Below, one piece after another: positions 37,385 to 45,741 of a DNA stretch of 64,000 nt (position 1 is the first letter of the stretch; each line of letters starts with the position of its first letter). The notes beneath the pieces were generated by a model, which saw only the letters and a list, made by a program, of their open reading frames with translations, made no database searches and was not told the DNA's origin. The position numbers and the translations under genes were made by a program. The stretch is from Chitinophaga polysaccharea (lineage in GTDB: Bacteria > Bacteroidota > Bacteroidia > Chitinophagales > Chitinophagaceae), in NCBI RefSeq assembly GCF_007829335.1, contig NZ_VIWO01000002.1, positions 620,001 through 684,000 of the forward strand, read 5' to 3'.

Positions 37385-38161
37385 TTACAGTTTACCAGAC
37401 AATACCCGCTTGATGGCTTTTGCCCACAAAATGCCCAGCTCTTCTGCTCCTTTTTCATTGGGATGCAGCTGGAAGGTGCCTGCTTTTCCGTGTTCCTGGA
37501 CATACCATTCAGGATGTTTTTTAAAATAGTCAAAACCACTGGTATTGCCGATGAATACACGCTTAGGGTGAGTAATATGGTATTCGGCCGCAATGGTATT
37601 TAATACCGGGAAATAGGATTGCAACCTGGCGAGTCCTGCTGCCAGGTAGCGGGAGCTATTCTGGGTAGTGGGACTATACCAGATCGGATGATGCAGGACA
37701 ACGATACAACCGGGATAATCGGCCAGGAGCCGGTCTATGATTGTCTTTACATTGGCTTTATAGTTAGCCGGCGATACCGGAGAGCCATTAGGCCCCTCTT
37801 CAGCACTGTCGTTTGTACCCAATACCAGGGAAAACACCAGCGTGGCATCTTTGTCTGTTTTAAAAGCATCGGCTGCTTTTACCACGTTATTGAATAAACG
37901 ATTGGTGGCGGGCAGGAAATCGACCGTCGTGGAGCCACTCACGCCCTGGTTGCTGATGTGCACGTCGGCGGCAGGCATTGTTTTCTGCAGCCACTCCAGT
38001 GCCTTTATAGGCGGGGCTTCTTTATCGGCATGTGGTAAGCCGGCACCCTGGGTAATGCTGTTACCAATAAAAACGATGTTTACTTTTTTAGATTGCGCGA
38101 TGGCCGAAAAGCCCAGCAGCAGCGCCAGGAGGCAAAGAAGCGTGGAATGTTTGTATAGCAT
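37385..38161 (-). CDS. Exported SGNH/GDSL hydrolase (2)
   Basis: The start at 38161 (MLYKHSTLLCLLALLLGFSAIA) yields a normal signal peptide; a frame extending to 38221 adds 20 unlikely residues. SGNH blocks are IVFIGNSITQGAGL (Ser), NQGVSGSTT (Gly), LVLGTNDSAEEG (Asn) and QLHPNEKGAEELG (His with nearby acidic partner). It is a probable esterase acting on carbohydrate or lipid esters in the periplasm or medium. It is more distant from the 8816 esterase than a recent duplicate would be. Confidence 0.82.
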   Translation of the reverse strand: MLYKHSTLLCLLALLLGFSAIAQSKKVNIVFIGNSITQGAGLPHADKEAPPIKALEWLQKTMPAADVHISNQGVSGSTTVDFLPATNRLFNNVVKAADAFKTDKDATLVFSLVLGTNDSAEEGPNGSPVSPANYKANVKTIIDRLLADYPGCIVVLHHPIWYSPTTQNSSRYLAAGLARLQSYFPVLNTIAAEYHITHPKRVFIGNTSGFDYFKKHPEWYVQEHGKAGTFQLHPNEKGAEELGILWAKAIKRVLSGKL

Positions 38162-38243
38162 GTCTTTTATTGTTGAGTGGCGTAAAATAATACCTTCCCC
38201 TGATAATCCGTTTTTTTTCATCCACAGCTTCTCTAAAAAAAAT

Positions 38244-38290
38244 TTTGTGTAACCATTCGGTTTCCTATATTTGTAACCGAATGGTTACAC
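38244..38290 (+). promoter_or_regulatory. Promoter with doubled ArsR-type operator
   Basis: The -33 TTTG (38244-38247), an 18-bp spacer and a perfect -7 TATATTTG (38266-38273) form a full Bacteroidota promoter. Two operator-like sites gtaacc-N4-ggttac (38249-38264, one arm imperfect, and 38273-38288, perfect) flank the -7 box. Together they make 16-bp perfect arms of a larger inverted repeat (38247-38262 / 38275-38290). The ArsR protein encoded next is the likely binder and would block polymerase. Confidence 0.65.
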
Positions 38291-38306
38291 AATAAAAACA
38301 GATTCC

Positions 38307-38636
38307 TTGAGACGAGATGTATTTCAGGCAATAGCAGATCCTACCCGTAGGCAGATCATTGGCCTGCTGGCCAACACTACGTTGAATCTGAATGCCATCG
38401 CCGACAATTTTGATATCAGCCGGCCGGCTATTTCCAAACATATCCGGATTTTAACAGAATGCGGGCTGGTCACTATCCGCCAGGATGGCCGGGAGCGCTA
38501 TTGCAGCGCCGATTTGCGGCAATTGAAAGCGGTAGCAGACTGGACGGCGCAATACCATGCCTTCTGGACACAGAAACTAGATGCCCTGGAAAATTTCCTG
38601 GCGGCCACGGGAAAGCCTTCCCGTAAGAAAAAGTAA
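38307..38636 (+). CDS. ArsR-family transcriptional regulator
   Basis: A TTG start at 38307 is taken because the frame has an upstream stop at 38274-38276 and no usable ATG in between, and the conserved beginning RRDVFQAIADPTRRQIIGLL follows at once. The 109-residue protein has the winged helix ISRPAISKHIRILTECGLV and TIRQDGRERYCSADL. It lacks obvious metal-binding cysteines, so it is of the non-metal kind commonly paired with AHSA1/SRPBCC genes. The AHSA1 gene follows after 34 bp, and the doubled operator upstream suggests autoregulation. Confidence 0.88.
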   Translation: MRRDVFQAIADPTRRQIIGLLANTTLNLNAIADNFDISRPAISKHIRILTECGLVTIRQDGRERYCSADLRQLKAVADWTAQYHAFWTQKLDALENFLAATGKPSRKKK

Positions 38637-38670
38637 TTACCTCATTTTTCATCTATTTAAACATGTCACC

Positions 38671-39114
38671 ATGAGTAACACACCTTTAGTCATTGAGCGT
38701 ATCCTGGATGCACCTGTAAACGCTGTATGGGAAGCCATTACAGACAAAGACAAAATGAAACAATGGTATTTCGATCTCTCCGCTTTCAGTCCCACCGTAG
38801 GCTTCGAATTCAGCTTCAGCGGCGGCAGCGAAACGAAACAATACCTGCATCATTGTAAAATCACAGAAGTAATACCAGGTAAGAAACTCAGTTATACCTG
38901 GAGGTATGAAGGGTATCCTGGCAATTCGGAAGTTACCTGGGAGCTGGCGGCAGAAGGCAAAAAAACAAAGCTCACGCTAACACATACCGGCTTACATACT
39001 TTCCCTTCCGGAGAGGATTCCAATTTCGGGGTGGCCAGTTTCACACAAGGCTGGACATACATTATCGGCACCAGTTTGCCGGAATACCTGGCGAAACAAG
39101 CCGTTGCACAATAG
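38671..39114 (+). CDS. SRPBCC/AHSA1 (activator of Hsp90 ATPase-like) domain protein
   Basis: The start at 38671 (MSNTPLVIERILDAPVNAVW) gives a 147-residue single-domain helix-grip protein; the longer open frame overlaps the ArsR gene. Visible features are ERILDAPVNAVWEAITDKDKMKQW, GGSETKQYLHHCKITEVIPG and FTQGWTYIIGTSLPEYL. These proteins bind small hydrophobic ligands in a central cavity. The ArsR partner probably controls it. A terminator follows 4 bp after the stop. Confidence 0.87.
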   Translation: MSNTPLVIERILDAPVNAVWEAITDKDKMKQWYFDLSAFSPTVGFEFSFSGGSETKQYLHHCKITEVIPGKKLSYTWRYEGYPGNSEVTWELAAEGKKTKLTLTHTGLHTFPSGEDSNFGVASFTQGWTYIIGTSLPEYLAKQAVAQ

Positions 39115-39118
39115 TTGC

Positions 39119-39184
39119 ATGCAAAGGAGCAAAGCAACAAAGATTTCTACACCTTCTTATGCTGCTTTGCTCCTTTGCATTTTT
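39119..39184 (+). terminator. Terminator after the ArsR-AHSA1 operon
   Basis: An 18-bp perfect stem (39119-39136 with 39163-39180; core gcaaaggagcaaagca) encloses a 26-base loop and is followed by tttt. It can also serve the convergent YiiX-like gene. Confidence 0.8.
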
Positions 39185-39194
39185 GCGTGATAAG

Positions 39195-39860
39195 CTATTT
39201 ACTGGCTACTGTGATTAATAGCGGTGAATTGAACATGCTGACAGGAGAGATAATTTTTTCATCGAGGGGAATATGTCCCTGGTAAATTTGTTCCATCTGC
39301 TGTTTTACCGCAGTGCTGTGCAGGTCAAAATCTTTCAACGCCTGTAATGTCCCTATTTCCAGTCCCGTGGCGCCTTTATAGATTTTCCAGACGAGTTCGG
39401 AACAATACATTCTTTCATCCGACCAGGCAAAATAAATGTCATAATCCCTTCCATCATACTGCGATCCTATTGCTTTCATTTTACCGACTACGGCGGGAGT
39501 TAACACGGTAGCGGCATCTTTGAGGCGTTTTTGAACGAAATGTTTTCCTTTCCCCCTGGCGATCCATTCCTGTAATGGTGTATATCTCACTGGTTGTAAG
39601 GCTTCGTATACATACCAGGCATCTCCTCTTTTAAAAATTATTCCGCAATGACTATATTTGGAATGTGTAGCCAACTGGATAGCCGTACTCAGATCTGATT
39701 GGGATACCTGGAAAATAATATCCCCTTCCTGTATATCTGAGTTAACAGGTGCAGCTTTTTGAGCCAGCGTGAGCCCTGTCAGCCACGCGCCCGCCACTAG
39801 TGTGCCGGTAGCGAGTACCAGTATTAATATCGTTGTAAGTGCTTTTCGTATCATTGCCAT
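39195..39860 (-). CDS. YiiX/YebB-like NlpC/P60-type cysteine hydrolase
   Basis: The 221-residue protein has an N-terminal hydrophobic segment (about 5-32), probably a signal anchor. Then comes the permuted papain-like fold: IQEGDIIFQVSQ, HSKYSHCGIIF (His 71) and the late cysteine in MYCSELVWKIY (C153). Known relatives cleave amide or ester bonds of lipids or cell-wall peptides; the substrate here is unknown. It is monocistronic and convergent with the AHSA1 gene. Confidence 0.82.
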   Translation of the reverse strand: MAMIRKALTTILILVLATGTLVAGAWLTGLTLAQKAAPVNSDIQEGDIIFQVSQSDLSTAIQLATHSKYSHCGIIFKRGDAWYVYEALQPVRYTPLQEWIARGKGKHFVQKRLKDAATVLTPAVVGKMKAIGSQYDGRDYDIYFAWSDERMYCSELVWKIYKGATGLEIGTLQALKDFDLHSTAVKQQMEQIYQGHIPLDEKIISPVSMFNSPLLITVASK

Positions 39861-39909
39861 AAGTCACAAATTAACCAACAATATATTCTATTATTATAAC
39901 CCAGCAAAA

Positions 39910-40440
39910 ATGAAAGAAATCCTTATTGTACCTGCCATCACCGCAGAGGTGGAATTATTGCAACAGGTAGCCCGGCAAACATTCCTCGAAAGTTTTGCCG
40001 ATGTTAATACGGCTGAAAATATGGCGCACTATCTCCGGGAAAACATGAGCCTCAACAAACTAACGAATGAAATGAGCCATCCCGATTCAGAGTTTTACTT
40101 CGCGATGCTGAACAATAACCCACTCGGCTATATGAAAATCAACTACCGGGCGGCGCAATCCGAATTATTCAACAGTCGTGCAGTGGAACTGGAACGGATA
40201 TACGTACTTAAGTCGCACCAGGGCCAGCGGTTAGGTCAGCTGATGCTCAACCGAGTATTGGAACTGGCGGAGGAAGTAAAGGCTCCTTTCCTCTGGCTGG
40301 GCGTGTGGGAACATAATACCAGGGCTATAGGCTTTTACGAAAAACATGGATTTGCGTCGTTTGACAAACACAAATTTATGCTGGGCAGCGAGGAACAAAC
40401 CGATATCCTCATGCGGCTCGATTTGCCCGTGCGCCGCTAA
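39910..40440 (+). CDS. GNAT-family N-acetyltransferase, PaiA-like (2)
   Basis: The start at 39910 (MKEILIVPAITAEVEL) gives 176 residues; the open frame further upstream overlaps the divergent hydrolase. It has an N-terminal FLESFADVNTAENMAHYL typical of PaiA-type enzymes. Motif A is ELERIYVLKSHQGQRLGQLML and motif B FLWLGVWEHNTRAIGFYEKHGF. PaiA-like enzymes acetylate polyamines such as spermidine; the substrate here is not proven. Short divergent and convergent spacing suggests a single-gene unit. Confidence 0.83.
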   Translation: MKEILIVPAITAEVELLQQVARQTFLESFADVNTAENMAHYLRENMSLNKLTNEMSHPDSEFYFAMLNNNPLGYMKINYRAAQSELFNSRAVELERIYVLKSHQGQRLGQLMLNRVLELAEEVKAPFLWLGVWEHNTRAIGFYEKHGFASFDKHKFMLGSEEQTDILMRLDLPVRR

Positions 40441-40450
40441 CATTGGCCTG

Positions 40451-41092
40451 TCAACGGTAAATCCATAACAGGATAGGGCGATTGGCCCGATCGATGTAAG
40501 GCTCCAGCGACGCAAAATAGGCAGGATTTAACATGGGGCAGCCATCGCTGCGACAAATGCCCTGCTCCTGCGCTACTGCGGGCACAGCGCGGTAGCTGTG
40601 CAGCACCACAAACCTGTTGAATGCATTACTGTTTGTACTATCCAGTCCATGAAGCTTATATGCCGTACCAAATTGTCCACTATACCTCACGCCTATACGA
40701 TATTTACCTAAAGAAGAACAGCGGCTTCCCGGTACATTGGAAAACACTACTTTCTCCGCCCGGAAGTCGGGCCCCTGTCCATGGGATACCAGCGCGGAAC
40801 TGAGTACCCGCTGGTGTTCCAAATCATAGCAAATAAACCGTTTGCTGCCGGAGAAGACACTGAAATCGACCAGGAAAGCCAGCTGCATATTATAGCCATG
40901 GGCCTGCGCGTATTCCCGCAGCAACCGGGCCTGTTTCCGTAGTTTAATGGTGTCGGGCGACAGTAGGTAAGACGGCGGAGATAGCGGTATGATGCCGCTT
41001 TTAGACGAGGTATGCTTTTCTTTACAAGCTACTACGCCTGTTATCAGCCATAGCAGCAACAGGTAGCGTATATATGAATATTTACGGGGCAT
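40451..41092 (-). CDS. L,D-transpeptidase-like (YkuD-type) murein lipoprotein
   Basis: The start at 41092 (MPRKYSYIRYLLLLWLITGVVAC) gives a lipoprotein signal. The 213-residue product contains VDFSVFSGSKRFICYDLEHQ, LSSALVSHGQGPD, SSLGKYRIG and the catalytic-type motif NRFVVLHSYRAVP, later CRSDGCPMLNP. This matches the murein L,D-transpeptidase catalytic family, where the His and the Cys of SDGC are active-site residues. It may crosslink or edit peptidoglycan from the periplasm. It follows the small hypothetical gene on the same strand. Confidence 0.8.
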   Translation of the reverse strand: MPRKYSYIRYLLLLWLITGVVACKEKHTSSKSGIIPLSPPSYLLSPDTIKLRKQARLLREYAQAHGYNMQLAFLVDFSVFSGSKRFICYDLEHQRVLSSALVSHGQGPDFRAEKVVFSNVPGSRCSSLGKYRIGVRYSGQFGTAYKLHGLDSTNSNAFNRFVVLHSYRAVPAVAQEQGICRSDGCPMLNPAYFASLEPYIDRANRPILLWIYR

Positions 41093-41137
41093 GAGGTAGA
41101 GATGCAGCACCGGGAAATTTCCATAAGTATACCTGGC

Positions 41138-41500
41138 TTATTCCCAGATATCTTTAATATGGATCAGGATAGAATAGCGCCCGGTAGGTGGGTACTGTTC
41201 AATATTGAGACGGGCTTCATCGAAAGGCAGGGGCAATTTATCGGCATATTGCAGGTACAGTTCCTGTACTACCGCAATGGCTTCCGCTTTGCTTTCCACC
41301 ACCCAGGATTTGGCGGTGCGGTTATTATCGAAGAGTTGATTGAATGCTTTCCTGGCATCGGCAGTCTGCTCAAAGGGCACTACTTTCAGTGTCCACACTT
41401 CTCCTATCTTTTCCGGTTGTTCCGGCGTATCGAGGTTGATTTTAAACCGTTCCAATCCCGCGGGGTCCAACGCTCGCATAATGTCCATCGCCACTGACAT
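41138..41500 (-). CDS. Hypothetical protein, about 120 residues
   Basis: A start at 41500 (MSVAMDIMRALDPAGLERFK) is preferred over 41527. The protein is soluble, alpha/beta, with TPEQPEKIGEVWTLKVVPFE, ARKAFNQLFDNNRTAKSWVV and a C-terminal YPPTGRYSILIHIKDIWE. No family was recognised. It lies between the SMP-30 gene (57 bp upstream) and the transpeptidase-like gene on the same strand and may be cotranscribed with them. Confidence 0.6.
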   Translation of the reverse strand: MSVAMDIMRALDPAGLERFKINLDTPEQPEKIGEVWTLKVVPFEQTADARKAFNQLFDNNRTAKSWVVESKAEAIAVVQELYLQYADKLPLPFDEARLNIEQYPPTGRYSILIHIKDIWE

Positions 41501-41557
41501 AAATAGTAATTTTAGTTTCAGCCGCAATATTACAATTTCCGGGAGAATAAACCCCGA

Positions 41558-42463
41558 CTATTCCCCTCCTATCACTTTCATGCGTAATTTATAAAATCCG
41601 CTACCGGCGGTAATAAAGAGCACATTTTTATTTTTTCCACCGAAACAGGCATTCGCTGTCCAGGCTTCCGGCACGATAATTACCCCTATTTCCTTGCCTT
41701 CTTTGTCAATCACGGTGATGCCGTTACCGCACAGGTATACATTCCCGTGGACGTCTATGGCAAATCCATCGACCGTTTTATTGGAAACCAGTGTTTGGTG
41801 GGACAGGCTCCCGTTTTTCTCAATATGGTAACGATACACCTTGCTGGCGCCAATATCCGCGATATATAAATATTTTCCATCATGTGTTCCGATTACGCCA
41901 TTGGGCTTTGTAACATTAGTCTGCAACGCCACCGGTTTTTTAGCGCCGGGCGCCAGATAGTACACCCTTTCCTCTTTTATATCCGGTTGCGTGCGGGCCC
42001 AGTAGTCGCGTTGATAATAAGGATCTGTAAAGTAAATACCTCCGTTGGGAGCTATCCAAACGTCGTTGGGGCCATTGAGGCGGTGTCCTTCAAAGTCCTT
42101 TACCAATACCGTTATTTTCCCCTTGGGAGAGATGGACCAAAGTTGATTTTTCTCATCTGCGCAGGTAATCAGGTTGCCTTGCTGGTCGAAATACATACCG
42201 TTGGAACGGCCGCTGGATTCCATGAAAACAGACAGGGTACCAGCAGTATCATATTTCCATATTGTATTGTCCGGCTGGTCAGTAAAATAAACGTTGCCTT
42301 TCCTGTCGGCTGCCGGCCCTTCTGTAAAAGAAAATCGCCTGGATACCAGCTCCAGTCCTGTATGATCAGCCACAGTGGCTGGGATAGAATCGACGGTATT
42401 GGCGGTTACGGGCATGGTATGGCAAAAACATAACAATCCTACGGGAAAAAACTTGCCTAACAT
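41558..42463 (-). CDS. SMP-30/gluconolactonase-family exported protein
   Basis: The 301-residue protein begins with a hydrophobic leader (MLGKFFPVGLLCFCHTMPVTA), probably a signal peptide. The six-bladed propeller carries the metal residues in FTEGPAADRKGNVYFTD (Glu), LNGPNDVWIAPNGG (Asn) and TVDGFAIDVHGNVY (Asp). Members hydrolyse sugar lactones or related esters using calcium or zinc. It is the first gene of a possible three-gene minus-strand unit. A long inverted repeat lies 62-111 bp upstream. Confidence 0.86.
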   Translation of the reverse strand: MLGKFFPVGLLCFCHTMPVTANTVDSIPATVADHTGLELVSRRFSFTEGPAADRKGNVYFTDQPDNTIWKYDTAGTLSVFMESSGRSNGMYFDQQGNLITCADEKNQLWSISPKGKITVLVKDFEGHRLNGPNDVWIAPNGGIYFTDPYYQRDYWARTQPDIKEERVYYLAPGAKKPVALQTNVTKPNGVIGTHDGKYLYIADIGASKVYRYHIEKNGSLSHQTLVSNKTVDGFAIDVHGNVYLCGNGITVIDKEGKEIGVIIVPEAWTANACFGGKNKNVLFITAGSGFYKLRMKVIGGE

Positions 42464-43050
42464 AGTGGCCTATCAATTTTTGCAAGTCTAATAATTATCA
42501 ATGATATTTTCTGCTAAAAGTAAGATATATACTTATGGATAGACGCCTTTTGACATCTTATCCATAAGTATATAAGTCATGAAATGCGGCCATGGATGGG
42601 GGCGGCACGTACAGGGATAAATAAATAACTTAACCTGGTAACGCTGTAGAAATTTTGGTTGATAAGCTGGTAAACATTTTACAGTACAGCATACAGTGTA
42701 GGTAACGCCCGGTGCTTTTCACCGTGATCACCTGCTGGTTGATAACTCCAGCAGGCAGGGTTGGATAAGGTTTGGGGCAACCTACTATGGATGATACTTC
42801 TACCCGATTTTAGAATGGCGTTCCTTTTTCAGGTACAGATGGTATGTTAACACAATTTTTAATACTGTTTTAAGGGAACATGATTCCTATCTATTTCTTT
42901 CAAATGAACATCTTTCTGGCATGGTACTCCAGCAAACATAGCCGCTGTTTGCTGTAAGGTAGCTGGCGAAGACAAGTCATGTACTGAATACGGCTACAAA
43001 ATTATCGTGAGAAACAGCCTCTTCATAGTACAAAAACGACATTTTCGATT
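42464..43050. other. 587-bp gap with inverted repeats, no convincing gene
   Basis: Apart from the two inverted repeats (42526-42574, and cctgctgg/ccagcagg at 42731-42738 and 42748-42755) nothing was found. Only very short open frames with no ribosome site occur, and base composition looks non-coding. The gap holds the leader of the SMP-30 gene and the 3' flank of the AraC gene. Confidence 0.5.
42526..42574. repeat. Long inverted repeat upstream of the SMP-30 gene
   Basis: Perfect 16-bp AT-rich arms, tatatacttatggata (42526-42541) and tatccataagtatata (42559-42574), flank 17 bases. There is no T-run, so an operator or cruciform site is as likely as a terminator. Confidence 0.55.
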
Positions 43051-43878
43051 TTACTTCATGATGGTATGTAACCGAATGGTTGTTTGAAGTTCTTCTTCGT
43101 TGATAAAAGAGGGCGTGATGCCTGCAAATTTTTTAAAGTCCCTGATAAAATGCATCTGGTCGTAATAACCACTTTTGTACGCTATTTCCGTCCATGTTTT
43201 GTCTGGGAACATTTCTTTCAGCTGGTAGGCTTTGCAGAACCTGATCAGGCGGGAATACTGTTTAGGCGGCATGCCCAGGCGCTCCGTACATTTTCGTTCG
43301 AACTGGCGCAGACTAAGGCAGGCTTCCGATGCCAGTTTATCCATAGACAGCGCCCCGCCGCTGCTTACCAGCGCTTCCATGGCCAGATCTACCGGTAACA
43401 GGGGTTTCAGTTTTTCCACCTTTTTCAGGAGATAAAACTCGATAATACTGATCATGTGATCCCAGTCATCTGCCTCTTTCAATCTTTCTGTTATCTCTCC
43501 AATCTCGTTTCCCAGTAAGAGGCTGGTATCGAAGTCCTGTTCATACAATTCAGACATGGGGATTTTCAGCAGCCGGTGCAAACCGCCGGGTTGAAAGGCC
43601 ACACAAAGGGCCAGGTGTTTTTGTCCCATATCGAGGGTAACGGCCTGCTCTTGCGGACCGATGGTAACACAGGCAGCTTTGGCAACAAACCCCTCGTTAC
43701 CGGGTTTTAGTACCTTGATAGGATCTTCCAGGTAAAAAATAATGTAACGTTGATAGGCAGGAACAAACCGGTAAGTGTTGGTTAAGGAGGTGCTTTCAGT
43801 AAAGTCCACCTCGTAAATACTAATACAATTCACCAGGGCCTGCAACGCCGGATGTGGCTTATAAGCTTTTGATTTCAT
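43051..43878 (-). CDS. AraC-family transcriptional regulator
   Basis: The 275-residue protein has a cupin-like N-terminal sensor half (YRFVPAYQRYIIFYLEDPIK, FQPGGLHRLLKIPMSELYEQ) and a C-terminal double helix-turn-helix (about 170-265: LSLRQFERKCTERLGMPPKQ, WTEIAYKSGYYDQMHFIRDF, ITPSF). It is divergent from the SDR / 5-alpha-reductase-like operon, with 113 bp between, and is the probable regulator of it. The 3' end of the gene carries a copy of the ArsR operator sequence at 43067-43081. Confidence 0.88.
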   Translation of the reverse strand: MKSKAYKPHPALQALVNCISIYEVDFTESTSLTNTYRFVPAYQRYIIFYLEDPIKVLKPGNEGFVAKAACVTIGPQEQAVTLDMGQKHLALCVAFQPGGLHRLLKIPMSELYEQDFDTSLLLGNEIGEITERLKEADDWDHMISIIEFYLLKKVEKLKPLLPVDLAMEALVSSGGALSMDKLASEACLSLRQFERKCTERLGMPPKQYSRLIRFCKAYQLKEMFPDKTWTEIAYKSGYYDQMHFIRDFKKFAGITPSFINEEELQTTIRLHTIMK

Positions 43879-43931
43879 GGATTCTTCGGCTATAGGAGCT
43901 CAGTACATTCTCAATTTCAAACAAATATATA

Positions 43932-43955
43932 CAAATTGTCATTGCTATCAATTTG
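43932..43955. promoter_or_regulatory. Inverted repeat in the AraC-SDR divergent region
   Basis: Arms caaattg (43932-43938) and caatttg (43949-43955) flank ten bases, midway between the divergent starts. It could be the AraC binding site; the arms are short and AT-rich, so the call is weak. Confidence 0.35.
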
Positions 43956-43991
43956 ACTTATCTTTTACAGGCGAATTATATTCTTTAAAAG

Positions 43992-44969
43992 ATGAGAATT
44001 GCGATCACAGGCGCATCCGGATACATCGGCTCGGTATTGATCCCCTTATTACGTTCCCGCAACCATACCCTGCGGTTACTCACCCGTAAACCTCCCGTGG
44101 CGTTAGCCGATCCGGGTATTACTTTCGTACATGGACATCTGTTAGATGAAGCGGCGATCAACCAATTAGTGGCCGGCGCCGACGCTGTGATACACCTGGC
44201 CGCCATGATATCGGTCGATGACCGGCCGGATGAAATGCTGGTGCATACCAATACGGAGGGTACGCGCCTGCTGTCAGCAGCTGCCCGGGCGGCCGGCGTA
44301 AAGCGTTTTATTCACCTTAGTTCCGTTACTGCCTTTCAACAGGCGCCCTACAACGAGCCCATGAATGAGCAACGCGGCGCCACCACGGCCCGGCATGGTT
44401 ACGACTATTCCAAGGCACTGTCGCAAGCCATCGCCCTGGAACATCATGGCCAGGGCATGGAAGTAACGGTGCTGGCGCCTACGGCGGTAATGGGTCCCTA
44501 CGACCGGCAGCCTTCCCTGATTGGCAAGGCCGTTGTTAATATGTACCGTGGCAGGATCCCGGCGTTGTTTCCCGGCGGAGTCGACTTTGTGGATGTGCGT
44601 GATGTTGCCGGTGCTATTGTCAATGCCCTTACCATGGGCGCTACCGGCAGGGTGTACCTGTTGAGCGGGCAATGGGTATCGCTGGTAACCCTCCAAAAAG
44701 AAACCGGCCGGATCAAGGGCTGTTCCATGTCCCGGCCGGTATTGCCGCTATGGCTGATCTTTGGCATGCTGCCACTGGTGCGTCTGCTGGCCACCATCAT
44801 CGGCGGACCGCCTTTTTATACACGGCAGTCGATCTACAATCTCATTTATAGTAACAGGAAGATTGATCATGCTGCGGCCACTGCGGAGCTGCAATTTATG
44901 CCCCGCGCATTTATTACTACTTTACAAGACACAATTGATTGGTTCAAACAAACTGGTATACTTCCATGA
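43992..44969 (+). CDS. NAD-dependent epimerase/dehydratase-type SDR (3-beta-HSD-like)
   Basis: The 325-residue extended SDR opens with ITGASGYIGSVLIPLL (nucleotide site), then DAVIHLAAMISVDDRPDEM, RFIHLSSVTAFQ (Ser) and the catalytic YDYSK. Later VLAPTAVMGPYDRQPS and PGGVDFVDVRDVAGAIVNAL follow as in dihydroflavonol-reductase/3-beta-hydroxysteroid-dehydrogenase relatives. The stop codon overlaps the ATG of the 5-alpha-reductase-like gene (ATGA), so both are made together. The pair implies redox work on one hydrophobic substrate. Confidence 0.87.
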   Translation: MRIAITGASGYIGSVLIPLLRSRNHTLRLLTRKPPVALADPGITFVHGHLLDEAAINQLVAGADAVIHLAAMISVDDRPDEMLVHTNTEGTRLLSAAARAAGVKRFIHLSSVTAFQQAPYNEPMNEQRGATTARHGYDYSKALSQAIALEHHGQGMEVTVLAPTAVMGPYDRQPSLIGKAVVNMYRGRIPALFPGGVDFVDVRDVAGAIVNALTMGATGRVYLLSGQWVSLVTLQKETGRIKGCSMSRPVLPLWLIFGMLPLVRLLATIIGGPPFYTRQSIYNLIYSNRKIDHAAATAELQFMPRAFITTLQDTIDWFKQTGILP

Positions 44970-45733
44970 TGAACTATTTATCATTCCATTACTACCAACT
45001 CTTCATCCTTTGCTGGTCTATCATTGGACTTGGCTCAGGCCTGTACCTGCTGCGCCGGGAGGCGCCCTATGGCAGGTATAGTAATGAACAATGGGGCCCG
45101 ATGATCGACAATAAAACCGGTTGGATACTGATGGAGGCCACGGTGCTGGTATCGTTCCTGGCATGGCTTCCCTTTGGGGCTCTTCAGTGGCGCAGTCCTG
45201 CCGGTGTAATGGTGGGACTATTCCTGTCGCACTACCTGCATCGCAGTTTTGTATATCCGTTGATGATACGTACCCGCGGCAAAAAAATGCCAGTCATTAT
45301 TATGCTGTCGGCCGTGCTGTTTAATATGATCAACGGCTCTTTATTAGGCATCTGGTTTGCGGTGTTTGGACATTATGCGGACAACTGGTATAGTAGCCCA
45401 GCGTTTATTACAGGGCTGATATTATTCTTCACCGGGATGTTCATCAACTGGCGATCAGATTATTACCTGATTCACCTGCGGCAAAAGCACGACACCGGCT
45501 ATAGGCTGCCACAGGTAGGGCTTTTCAAATATATTTCTTCGCCTAACCTGGCGGGCGAAATCCTGGAATGGGGTGGCTATGCCCTGCTCACCTGGAGTTT
45601 GCCGGGGTTGGCATTCTTTATCTGGACGCTGGCCAACCTGGTGCCCCGGGCGCTGTCGAACCATCGCTGGTACCAGGCACAGTTTCCTGGTTATCCGGCC
45701 AATCGTAAAGCTTTACTACCTTTTATCTGGTAA
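44966..45733 (+). CDS. Membrane protein of the steroid 5-alpha-reductase (DET2/SRD5A) family
   Basis: The start at 44966 (MMNYLSFHYYQLF) overlaps the SDR stop. The 255-residue protein has about six membrane helices and the family features GPMIDNKTGWILMEATV, LFLSHYLHRSFVYPLMIRT (with the conserved YxHR region), NWRSDYYLIHLR, GLFKYISSPNLAGEILEWGG and the C-terminal NHRWYQAQFPGYPANRKAL, FIW. These match the NADPH-dependent enone reductase family acting on steroids, polyprenols or fatty enoyl compounds. The substrate in this organism is unknown. Confidence 0.88.
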   Translation: MMNYLSFHYYQLFILCWSIIGLGSGLYLLRREAPYGRYSNEQWGPMIDNKTGWILMEATVLVSFLAWLPFGALQWRSPAGVMVGLFLSHYLHRSFVYPLMIRTRGKKMPVIIMLSAVLFNMINGSLLGIWFAVFGHYADNWYSSPAFITGLILFFTGMFINWRSDYYLIHLRQKHDTGYRLPQVGLFKYISSPNLAGEILEWGGYALLTWSLPGLAFFIWTLANLVPRALSNHRWYQAQFPGYPANRKALLPFIW

Positions 45734-45741
45734 ACTCGTGT

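Noticed and set aside
41882..42433. A 183-codon plus-strand frame opposite the SMP-30 gene
   Set aside because: The minus-strand gene has conserved metal-site motifs; this frame is a mirror of its codons.
42731..42755. cctgctgg/ccagcagg inverted repeat as a terminator
   Set aside because: No T-run on either strand and no gene ending close by; left as an unassigned repeat.
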